DNA of 8,447 nucleotides from Cellulomonas sp. Lineage in GTDB: Bacteria; Actinomycetota; Actinomycetes; Actinomycetales; Cellulomonadaceae. Below the pieces are notes generated by a model. That model searched no databases. It saw nothing but the letters and a program-made list of their open reading frames with translations, and had not been told where the DNA came from. Made by a program: the position numbers and the translations under genes. Shown one piece after another: positions 1-6,717 of the stretch (its first letter is position 1; every line of letters begins with the position of its first letter). The DNA lies in contig DAIDJQ010000044.1 of assembly GCA_027451305.1 (NCBI GenBank), forward strand, positions 1-8,447, read 5' to 3'.

Positions 1-1716
1 TCCAAGGTGCCGGACGCGACCGTCGAGCGCCGCGCGGTGACGATCCTGCACGAGCTCGCGCACATGTGGTTCGGCGACCTGGTCACCATGCAGTGGTGGG
101 ACGACCTGTGGCTCAACGAGTCGTTCGCGGAGTTCCAGTCCACCCGCGCGACGGCGAACGTCACCCCGTGGACCAGTGCGTGGACCACGTTCTCCTCGAT
201 GGAGAAGAGCTGGGCCTACCGGCAGGACCAGCTGCCCTCCACGCACCCGATCGCCGCCGACATCCGCGACCTGGAGGACGTGGAGGTCAACTTCGACGGG
301 ATCACCTACGCCAAGGGCGCCAGCGTGCTGCGCCAGCTCGTCGCGTGGGTCGGCGAGGAGGAGTTCGACGCCGGCGTCCGGGCGTACTTCCAGCGGCACG
401 CCTTCGGCAACACCCGGCTGCGCGACCTGCTGACCGAGCTGGAGACGACGAGCGGCCGTGACCTGACCGCGTGGTCGCAGCTGTGGCTCGAGCAGGCCGG
501 CGTGACCCTCCTGCGCCCGGCGGTCGAGGTGGACGACGCGGGAGTGATCACCTCGGCGGCGGTGCTCCAGGAGGTGCCGTCCACCCACCCGGTGCAGCGA
601 CCGCACCGGCTCGCGGTCAGCGGCTACGACCTGGACGACGCCACGGGACGGCTGGTGCGCACCGCACGTGTCGAGCTCGACGTGGACGGCGCCAGCACGC
701 CGGTGCCCGAGCTCGTCGGCACCCGGCGGCCGGACCTGGTCCTGGTCAACGACGACGACCTGGCGTACGCCAAGGTCCGCCTCGACCCCGCCTCGCTGGC
801 GTTCGCCACGGGTCACCTCGCCTCGTTCGACGCCTCGCTGCCGCGCACCCTGGTGTGGGCCGCAGCCTGGGACGCCACCCGCGACGGCGAGACCCCGGCC
901 CGCGGCTACGTCGAGCTGGTGCTGGCCAACATCGCCCAGGAGACCGACTCCTCGGTGGTCCTGGTGCTGCTGCGCCAGCTCACCACCGCCCTGGACCTGT
1001 ACGTCGCACCCGAGCACCGCGCGGCCACCGCCGCGGCAGCCGCCGACCGACTGCTCGAGCTCGCCCGGGCGGCCGCAGCCGGCTCCGACACCCAGCTCCA
1101 GCTGGTCAAGGCGTTCGCCGGACGCGCCGTCACCGCCGAGCAGCTGGACCAGGTCACCGACCTGCTCGACGGCCGCACGGTGCTGCCCGGCCTCTCGGTG
1201 GACACCGACCTGCGCTGGGAGCTGCTGAGCTCGCTGGTGGTCGGTGGGCGCGCCGGCGAGCCGGACATCGCCGCGCAGCTGGCCGCCGACCCCACCGCGA
1301 CCGGTCAGCGTGCGGCAGCCGCCGCGCGAGCGGCCGTGCCGAGCGTGCAGGCCAAGGAGACCGCCTGGGCGTCCGTCGTCGACCGCGACGACCTGCCGAA
1401 CGCCGTGCAGGCCGCGACCATCGCCGGGTTCGGGCGGGTGCACGACCTCGCGCTGGTGGTGCCGTTCGTCGACCGCTACTTCGAGGCGCTCGAGCAGGTG
1501 TGGCGCACCCGCACCAACGAGATCGCACAGACCATCGTCTTCGGCCTGTACCCCGTCGAGCTGGTCGGCGACCCGGCGGTCGACCTGCTGGCCCGCACGG
1601 ACGCCTGGCTCGCGGGGCACCCGGACGCCGCTGCGGCGCTGCGGCGGATCCTGTCGGAGAACCGCGACGGCGTGCGCCGGGCGTTGGCCGCCCAGGAGGC
1701 CGACCGTCGAAGCTGA
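1..1716 (+). CDS. pepN: Aminopeptidase N (M1 family zinc metallopeptidase), 5'-truncated by window edge
   Basis: This gene encodes a cytosolic zinc aminopeptidase that removes N-terminal residues from peptides late in protein turnover. The reading frame is open from base 1, so the true start lies upstream. About 571 codons are present of the roughly 850 usual for actinobacterial PepN, and the N-terminal beta domain and GAMEN motif are missing. The zinc site is intact: HELAH at 49-63 supplies two His ligands and the catalytic Glu. The third ligand is the Glu of LNESFAE at 118-120, with the family's 18-residue gap after the second His. The transition-state Tyr is the Tyr of ITYAKGAS (307-309). 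From about base 715 (PDLVLVNDDDLAYAKVRLD) the sequence matches the alpha-helical ERAP1-like C-terminal domain. The frame ends at TGA 1714-1716, which lies inside a stem-loop shared with the converging gene. Family assignment is very secure. Confidence 0.96.
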   Translation, partial: SKVPDATVERRAVTILHELAHMWFGDLVTMQWWDDLWLNESFAEFQSTRATANVTPWTSAWTTFSSMEKSWAYRQDQLPSTHPIAADIRDLEDVEVNFDGITYAKGASVLRQLVAWVGEEEFDAGVRAYFQRHAFGNTRLRDLLTELETTSGRDLTAWSQLWLEQAGVTLLRPAVEVDDAGVITSAAVLQEVPSTHPVQRPHRLAVSGYDLDDATGRLVRTARVELDVDGASTPVPELVGTRRPDLVLVNDDDLAYAKVRLDPASLAFATGHLASFDASLPRTLVWAAAWDATRDGETPARGYVELVLANIAQETDSSVVLVLLRQLTTALDLYVAPEHRAATAAAAADRLLELARAAAAGSDTQLQLVKAFAGRAVTAEQLDQVTDLLDGRTVLPGLSVDTDLRWELLSSLVVGGRAGEPDIAAQLAADPTATGQRAAAAARAAVPSVQAKETAWASVVDRDDLPNAVQAATIAGFGRVHDLALVVPFVDRYFEALEQVWRTRTNEIAQTIVFGLYPVELVGDPAVDLLARTDAWLAGHPDAAAALRRILSENRDGVRRALAAQEADRRS

Positions 1717-1730
1717 CCTGTCCGGTCAGC
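1712..1730. terminator. Stem-loop between convergent genes, possible bidirectional terminator
   Basis: A perfect 7-bp inverted repeat, gctgacc (1712-1718) and ggtcagc (1724-1730), encloses a 5-base loop. The left arm contains the TGA of pepN and the right arm contains the TGA (complement) of the kinase-like gene. Neither side has a T tract, so it is not a canonical intrinsic terminator. T-poor hairpins are often proposed as terminators in high-GC actinobacteria. Its placement exactly over both stops makes a role in 3'-end formation or mRNA protection plausible; function is inferred. Confidence 0.4.
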
Positions 1731-2283
1731 CGGTGCGGGCGGGCCGGACGGCCTCGAGCCACCGACGGGCCTCCCGTGGTCCACGCAGGTGCACCACGGG
1801 AGCACCCGTCGCGGCGAGGGCGGAGTACCGGGCGCGGTAGGCGTGGTGCTCGGTCCAGGCCCAGAGCACGATGTTCTCGTCCGGGTCGCGGTCCAGCAGC
1901 CGGCGCAGACGCTCCCGGTTGCCGTGCCACAGCTCGCGGCCGGTGATCCCGCGGACCACGGTCCGCCGCAGCACCCGGGCGGTCACGAGCGCGCGCGGCG
2001 GGTCCAGCCAGACGATCGTGTCGGCGCCGTCGAGCGCGCCGCCGAGCCGCTCGTTCCAGTTCCCGTCCGCCACCCAGCCGTCCCGTCCCGGGCCGGCGAG
2101 GAACTCGGCCACCAGGGCACGAGCCTCGTCGAGGTCCCGCCACACCCAGCCGGCGTCCCAGAACACCGCGTCGAGCTCCAGGTGCGGCACGCCCAGCCGG
2201 TGCGACAGTGCGCGGCCGAACGTCGTCTTGCCCGAACCGGAGTTGCCGACCACCCGCACGCGGCGGGGTGCCGGGCTGCTCAT
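1726..2283 (-). CDS. Adenylate kinase/FlaR-like P-loop NTPase (AAA family ATPase), function unassigned
   Basis: This is a 185-residue cytosolic nucleotide-binding protein. Residues 13-21 (GNSGSGKTT) form a perfect Walker A loop directly after a first beta strand (RVRVV). GVPHLELDAVFWD (31-43), the WVADGNWNE segment (70-78) and ADTIVWLD (87-94, Walker B-like) match the layout of small adenylate-kinase-related proteins often annotated as topology modulation protein FlaR or simply AAA family ATPase. An Arg-rich stretch follows (ARVLRRTVVRG, 102-112), positioned like the arginine-bearing lid of nucleoside kinases. The phosphate acceptor, if any, is not evident; a nucleoside or small-molecule kinase is possible but unproven. 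The ATG overlaps the malQ TGA as ATGA (2283-2280), with no strong ribosome-binding site, so translation is probably coupled to malQ. It converges on pepN with 9 bases between stops. Confidence 0.85.
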   Translation of the reverse strand: MSSPAPRRVRVVGNSGSGKTTFGRALSHRLGVPHLELDAVFWDAGWVWRDLDEARALVAEFLAGPGRDGWVADGNWNERLGGALDGADTIVWLDPPRALVTARVLRRTVVRGITGRELWHGNRERLRRLLDRDPDENIVLWAWTEHHAYRARYSALAATGAPVVHLRGPREARRWLEAVRPARTG

Positions 2284-4415
2284 CGACCGTTCATCACGGC
2301 GGCGAGCGACAGCAGCCGCGCGTTGTCGAACAGGTCGTCGACCAGCACCACCGCACCGGACCCGTCCGTCAGCGGGATCTTCCAGTTGGGGTACTCGGTG
2401 TCCGTGCCGGGCTGGTTCTGGGCCCGGCGCTCGCCGACCGCGTCAGCCAGCGAGACGCCTATCAGCGCGGCCGGGGTGGACAGCACCCAGCGGTGCAGCG
2501 CCTCGATCACCTCACGCTCGGAGGGGTCGTCGCCGAGCATCCCGCGCTCGCGCAGAGCGGCCAGCATGCGGTCGCGCTCCGCGACCGCCTCCGCACGCAC
2601 CTGCTCCACGGGCTCCGTCAGCAGGCCGAGCCGGTTCCGCAGGGTGACGTGCTCGCCGGCCAGGTAGCCGGCCGTCGGCGGCAGGTCGTGCGTGGTGACG
2701 GTGGCCAGCGCCAGGCGGCGGTACTGCTCGGGCGGGGTCGGGTTGCCGTGCATGTCCTGCTCGAACCAGAGCACCGAGGTGCCGAGCAGGCCGCGCTCGG
2801 ACAGGTAGTCGCGCACCCACGGCTCGACGGTGCCGAGGTCCTCGCCGATCACCACGGCCCCGGCGCGCTGCGCCTCGAGGGCGAGGATCCCGACCAGCGC
2901 CTCGTGGTCGTAGCGCACGTAGGCACCCTCCGCGGCGGACATGCCGCGTGGCACCCACCAGAGCCGGAACAGCCCGATCACGTGGTCGATCCGCAGCGCA
3001 CCGGCGTGGCGCAGGATGGTGCGCAGCATGTCCCGGTAGGGCCGGTAGGCGGCCCTTGCCAGGGCGTCCGGGCGCCACGGCGGCTGCGACCAGTTCTGGC
3101 CCTGCTGGTTGTACATGTCCGGCGGGGCGCCGACCGTCGCACCGGACGAGAGCACGTCACCCAGTGCCCACACGTCCGCGCCGACCGGGTGCACCCCGAC
3201 CGCCAGGTCGTGCATGATGCCGATCGCCATCCCGCCGGAGCGCGCTGCGTGCTGCGCCTCGCCGAGCTGGGTGTCCGCCACCCACTGCAGCCACTCGTGG
3301 AAGGCGATCCGGTCCGCGAGCTCCGTCCGGGCGGCCTGCACGAGGTCCGAGGAGGGGTCGAGCGCCTCCGCCGGCCACGTCGGCTCTCCGTCGTACCGCT
3401 CGCACAGCGCGCACCACAGCGCGAACGTCTCGAGCCCCGCGCCCTGCTCCTCGACGAAGGCGTCCAGCGCCTCCTGCCGGGCGGCCGACCTCGGTGCGGC
3501 GAAGACCACCTCCAGCGCCGCCTTCTTCGCGGCCCAGGCCGCGTCCCGGTCGATGGGTCCGGGGTCGGTGTCCAGGGCCAGCACGGGCTCGGCCGCCCAC
3601 TCCACCAGCGCCCGGTCGGCCGCGGACAGGTACGCCGTCTCGCGCACGTCCTCGACGCGGATGTAGACGGGGTTGACGAAGCGCCGGGTGGTCGGCAGGT
3701 AGGGGCTCGGGGTCATCCGGCCCGCCGGCTCGGCAGCGTGCAACGGGTTGACCAGGATGAAGTCGGCCCCGCAGCGCCTGCCGGCGAGCCAGCCGATCTC
3801 CGCCAGGTCGGCCAGGTCCCCGATCCCCCACGAAGCGCGCGAGCGCACCGAGTACAGCTGGGCCATGTAGCCCCACACGGACCGGCCGGACAACGCCGAC
3901 GGCAGCTCGATCCGGTCCGGGGTGACCACCACCGGGCAGTGGCTGTCCGCGCTCGGCCCCTCCGCGTGCAGCTCGTGCCAGCCGAGCGGCAGGTCCGCGG
4001 GCAGCGTGAAGGTCGCCCGGCCCACGGCGCGGCCGTCCACCACGCGGGGCTCCACGTAGACGTCCGCCTGGGTGAGCTCCACCCGGCCGCCACCCGCCTC
4101 GTCGTCCAGCTCGAGCCAGACCGTCACCGGGTCGCCGTCCGTGACGTGGACCGGGACGTGGGCCTGCCGGCCCGCCCGAGACACGAGGACGGGGGGCAGC
4201 ACCCGTCGCCACGGCATGTCCTCCACGTGCGCGATGGCGAGTGCGACCCGCTCCGGCGACGACGCGTCCACGCCGAGCGCGGCGAGCACGCCGCGCAGGG
4301 TCGCCTCGGAGGCCCAGTGGTGCAGCCCGTCGTGCCCGCGGTAGTCGGGGACCACGCCGTAGGCAGCCGCCAGGCGCAGCAGCGGCTCCGGCGGGCGGAC
4401 GGTGTCGTCGGGCAC
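2280..4415 (-). CDS. malQ: 4-alpha-glucanotransferase (amylomaltase, GH77)
   Basis: This 711-residue cytosolic enzyme transfers alpha-1,4-glucan segments between maltodextrins, releasing glucose and lengthening acceptors for phosphorylase in maltose or glycogen metabolism. All three GH77 catalytic carboxylates are visible: nucleophile Asp477 in LRIDHVIGLFRLWW, acid/base Glu525 in VIGEDLGTVE, and stabilising Asp577 in TTHDLPPTAGYLAG. Their spacing (48 and 52 residues) is close to that of characterised amylomaltases. The first ~150 residues form the extra N-terminal region typical of long, actinobacterial-type MalQ (about 700-730 residues) rather than the ~500-residue thermophile form. The GTG at 4415-4413 is chosen because homology begins at once (PPEPLLRLAAAYGVVPDYRG). 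It is preceded by AGGA 8 bases upstream, or a CAGGAT -10 element with a 7-base gap. An upstream ATG at 4493 would add 26 Arg-rich residues unlike the family. It is first in an operon with the P-loop gene. Confidence 0.96.
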   Translation of the reverse strand: MPDDTVRPPEPLLRLAAAYGVVPDYRGHDGLHHWASEATLRGVLAALGVDASSPERVALAIAHVEDMPWRRVLPPVLVSRAGRQAHVPVHVTDGDPVTVWLELDDEAGGGRVELTQADVYVEPRVVDGRAVGRATFTLPADLPLGWHELHAEGPSADSHCPVVVTPDRIELPSALSGRSVWGYMAQLYSVRSRASWGIGDLADLAEIGWLAGRRCGADFILVNPLHAAEPAGRMTPSPYLPTTRRFVNPVYIRVEDVRETAYLSAADRALVEWAAEPVLALDTDPGPIDRDAAWAAKKAALEVVFAAPRSAARQEALDAFVEEQGAGLETFALWCALCERYDGEPTWPAEALDPSSDLVQAARTELADRIAFHEWLQWVADTQLGEAQHAARSGGMAIGIMHDLAVGVHPVGADVWALGDVLSSGATVGAPPDMYNQQGQNWSQPPWRPDALARAAYRPYRDMLRTILRHAGALRIDHVIGLFRLWWVPRGMSAAEGAYVRYDHEALVGILALEAQRAGAVVIGEDLGTVEPWVRDYLSERGLLGTSVLWFEQDMHGNPTPPEQYRRLALATVTTHDLPPTAGYLAGEHVTLRNRLGLLTEPVEQVRAEAVAERDRMLAALRERGMLGDDPSEREVIEALHRWVLSTPAALIGVSLADAVGERRAQNQPGTDTEYPNWKIPLTDGSGAVVLVDDLFDNARLLSLAAVMNGR

Positions 4416-4428
4416 GGCACCGATCCTG
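4413..4428 (-). promoter_or_regulatory. malQ start signal: AGGA Shine-Dalgarno or leaderless -10 (CAGGAT)
   Basis: On the minus strand CAGGAT (4428-4423) is followed by exactly 7 bases and then the malQ GTG (4415-4413). It can be read as an AGGA Shine-Dalgarno with an 8-base spacer. It can also be read as a -10 hexamer (TANNNT with C in place of the first T) producing a leaderless transcript. No convincing -35 is visible. Either reading supports the GTG as the start. Confidence 0.45.
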
Positions 4429-4459
4429 CCAGAGCGCGGTGCGGGGCGGCCGTGCGACG

Positions 4460-4497
4460 CACGCGTGAGACGGCGTGACGGCGCCGTCGCCACGCGT
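4460..4497. promoter_or_regulatory. Palindrome and ACGCGT repeats in the malQ/peptidase divergent region, possible operator
   Basis: The 127-base gap between the two divergent GTG starts holds a perfect 12-bp palindrome, gacggcgccgtc (4477-4488). Two ACGCGT copies lie around it at 4461-4466 and 4492-4497, 31 bases apart; the first sits in the 8-bp palindrome cacgcgtg (4460-4467). The location suits a regulator controlling malQ and the peptidase gene together. However, short GC palindromes are common in such DNA, no known operator consensus is matched, and the copies are not symmetric about the central palindrome. Function is inference only. Confidence 0.2.
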
Positions 4498-4529
4498 CCG
4501 ACCAGCCGCGGGCGGGTGACCGGGCTGCG

Positions 4530-4545
4530 TAGCCTGTCGGGCGTG
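4530..4545 (+). promoter_or_regulatory. Probable leaderless promoter -10 element of the peptidase gene
   Basis: TAGCCT (4530-4535) fits the actinobacterial -10 consensus TANNNT. It is followed by a 7-base spacer and then GTG at 4543-4545, the geometry expected when transcription starts at the first base of the start codon. There is no purine-rich Shine-Dalgarno before this GTG, which favours a leaderless mRNA. No clear -35 hexamer is seen. Confidence 0.5.
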
Positions 4546-6717
4546 ACCCCCGCGATCCGGCTGCACTACCCGTCCGCACCCGTCGGCGACGTCGTCGACG
4601 TCCTGCACGGGCGGGCCGTCCCGGACCCGTACCGCTGGCTGGAGGACGCGCAGGCCCCCGCCACGGCGGAGTGGTCGGCCGCGCAGGACGCCCTCTACGC
4701 CACGTACCGCGCGGGCCTCGTCGAGCGGGCGGCCGGCACCCCGTTCGCGGCAGGGACGCTCGACGAGCGGCTCCGGGCACTGCTCGGCGCCGGTCACGTC
4801 GGCAGCCCGGTGTGGCGTGGTGACCGCTACCTGCAGACCCGTCGGGACCCGGGTGCCGAGCACGCGGTGGTGCTCGTGGTGGAACCGGACCCGGTGGCGT
4901 CAGGCGGCGTCCGGGAGCGCGTGCTCGTGGACCCCATGGCCTTGGACCCGGAAGGGACGACGACGCTGGACGCGTGGCAGCCGTCGACGGACGGTCGGCT
5001 GCTGGCGTACCAGACCTCCGCCGGGGGCACGGAGGAGAGCGTGCTGTTCGTGCTCGACACCGAGTCCGGTGAGCTGGTGGACGGACCGATCGACCGGGCG
5101 CGGTACTCCCCCGTGGCCTGGCTGCCCGCCACCGACGGTGCCGACCCGTCGTTCTTCTACGTGCGTCGGCTGGCCCCCGAGCTGCTGCCGGAGGACGAGC
5201 GGGCGTTCCACCGTCGCGTGTGGCTGCACCGGGTGGGTACCGACCCCGCCGAGGACCTCGAGGTGTTCGGCGCCGGGCTGGATCCGACGAGCTACTACGG
5301 CGTCTCGGTGTCCCGCGACGGGCGCTGGCTGCTGGTCTCGGCCTCTGCAGGCACGGCACCGCGCACCGACGTGTGGATCGCGGACCTGTCCACCGGCGGC
5401 GTGCCACGGCTGCGCGAGGTCGCGGTCGGCCTCGACGCGCAGGTGGGCGCCTGGGTGGGTCGGGACGGCCTGCTCTACCTGCACACCGACCTGGACGCGC
5501 CCCGTGGACGGCTCGCGATGACCCGGCCGGAGGATCCCGGGGTCGCCACCTGGCGCACGCTGCTGCCGGAGGACCCGGAGGCGGTGCTGGAGGACGTCGC
5601 GCTGCTGGACGGCGGGGGCGACGAGACCGAGGTCACGCAGCTGCTCGCCTCCTGGCGACGGCACGCGGTCAGCGAGCTCACCCGGCACCACCCGGTCAGC
5701 GGTGCCCTGCTCGGCGACGTGCCGCTGCCGGGCCTCGGCTCCGTGTCCGGCCTGGTCGGGCGCCGCGACGGCGGTCCGGAGGTGTGGTTCTCCTACACCG
5801 ACCACACCAGCGTGCCCGCGGTGCAGGTGCTCGACGGGCGGACCGGGCAGGTCAGGCTGTGGGCCGCCCCGCCGGGGACGCCGCCCGACCTGCCGGCGGT
5901 GCACGTCGGCCGGCTCGAGGTGCGCAGCGCGGATGGCACGACGGTGCGGGCGTTCGTCGTGACCCGCGCCGATGCGGTCGGCGAGACCGGCCGGCCGCTG
6001 CGGCCCGCGCCCACGGTCCTGTACGGGTACGGGGGCTTCCAGGTCAGCCTGGACCCGGCGTACTCGGCCACCACGCTCGCCTGGGTCGAGGCGGGCGGGG
6101 TGTACGTCGTGGCCAACCTGCGCGGCGGCGGCGAGGAGGGCGAGGACTGGCACCGCGCGGGCATGCGGCAGCACAAGCAGGCGGTGTTCGACGACTTCCA
6201 CGCCGTGGCCGAGCACCTGGTCGCGGCCGGCTGGACCACGCCCGACCGGCTGGCGTGCTGGGGCGGCTCGAACGGCGGCCTCCTGGTGGGTGCCGCACTC
6301 ACCCAACGGCCCGACCTGTTCGCAGCGGCCGTCTGCTCGGCGCCGCTCCTGGACATGGTGCGGTACCAGCTGTTCGGGCTCGGCCGCACGTGGACCGAGG
6401 AGTACGGCGACGCCGCCGTGCCGCAGGAGCTGGACTGGCTGCTGCGCTACTCCCCCTACCACCACGTCACGCCGGGGACCCGGTACCCGGCGAGCCTGTT
6501 CACGGTCTTCGAAGGAGACAGTCGGGTGGACCCGTTGCACGCCCGCAAGCTCGCCGCTGCGCTGCAGGCCGCGACCCTGGCGGCACCCGACGAGGCGCCC
6601 GTGCTGGTGCGCCGCGAGACCGGGGTCGGGCACGGCGGCCGGTCCCTGTCCCGCAGCATCGGACTCACCACCGAGGAGCTGCAGTTCGTCGCCGACCGCA
6701 CGGGGCTGCTGGCATGA
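4543..6717 (+). CDS. Prolyl oligopeptidase family serine peptidase (S9)
   Basis: This 724-residue cytosolic serine peptidase probably cleaves short peptides, classically after proline; the exact specificity is not provable here. The N-terminal signature DPYRWLED is at residues 28-35. A beta-propeller follows to about residue 450, and then the alpha/beta-hydrolase domain. The catalytic triad is Ser576 (GGSNGGLL), Asp659 (GDSRVDPLH) and His697 (GVGHGG); its spacing of 83 and 38 is close to the 87 and 39 of porcine prolyl oligopeptidase. Tyr496 (GYGGF), Trp617 (RTWTEEYG) and Arg661 match that enzyme's Tyr473, Trp595 and Arg643, supporting a true oligopeptidase-type pocket. There is no signal peptide. 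The GTG at 4543 is chosen because family similarity starts within a few residues and TAGCCT lies 7 bases upstream; an in-frame GTG at 4516 and ATG at 4402 add unmatched sequence. The stop overlaps the next ATG (ATGA). Confidence 0.94.
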   Translation: MTPAIRLHYPSAPVGDVVDVLHGRAVPDPYRWLEDAQAPATAEWSAAQDALYATYRAGLVERAAGTPFAAGTLDERLRALLGAGHVGSPVWRGDRYLQTRRDPGAEHAVVLVVEPDPVASGGVRERVLVDPMALDPEGTTTLDAWQPSTDGRLLAYQTSAGGTEESVLFVLDTESGELVDGPIDRARYSPVAWLPATDGADPSFFYVRRLAPELLPEDERAFHRRVWLHRVGTDPAEDLEVFGAGLDPTSYYGVSVSRDGRWLLVSASAGTAPRTDVWIADLSTGGVPRLREVAVGLDAQVGAWVGRDGLLYLHTDLDAPRGRLAMTRPEDPGVATWRTLLPEDPEAVLEDVALLDGGGDETEVTQLLASWRRHAVSELTRHHPVSGALLGDVPLPGLGSVSGLVGRRDGGPEVWFSYTDHTSVPAVQVLDGRTGQVRLWAAPPGTPPDLPAVHVGRLEVRSADGTTVRAFVVTRADAVGETGRPLRPAPTVLYGYGGFQVSLDPAYSATTLAWVEAGGVYVVANLRGGGEEGEDWHRAGMRQHKQAVFDDFHAVAEHLVAAGWTTPDRLACWGGSNGGLLVGAALTQRPDLFAAAVCSAPLLDMVRYQLFGLGRTWTEEYGDAAVPQELDWLLRYSPYHHVTPGTRYPASLFTVFEGDSRVDPLHARKLAAALQAATLAAPDEAPVLVRRETGVGHGGRSLSRSIGLTTEELQFVADRTGLLA

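Noticed and set aside
2208..4478. Long open frame on the plus strand (over 700 codons) across malQ
   Set aside because: It is antisense to a complete malQ with all catalytic residues. The product is a Arg/His/Gln/Pro-rich mixture with no recognisable domain, the usual GC-rich shadow of a real gene.
4416..4493. Earlier ATG for malQ at 4493, adding 26 residues
   Set aside because: The added residues are Arg/Ser/Pro-rich and unlike the MalQ N terminus. The GTG at 4415 has a well-spaced AGGA/CAGGAT and homology starts right after it.
4402..4542. Earlier starts for the oligopeptidase at ATG 4402 or GTG 4516
   Set aside because: The extra sequence is not family-like, the ATG would overlap the malQ start, and a TANNNT element sits at leaderless distance from GTG 4543.
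4900..6633. Long minus-strand open frame (577 codons) across the oligopeptidase gene
   Set aside because: It is a shadow of the S9 peptidase coding strand: His/Arg/Gln-rich, no domain, and no start signal or neighbour context.
5220..6713. In-frame upstream extension of the channel reading frame into the peptidase gene
   Set aside because: The extra ~498 residues are out-of-frame peptidase sequence (Arg/Gly/Pro-rich). Channel homology and the ATGA junction place the start at 6714, so this is not a fusion protein.
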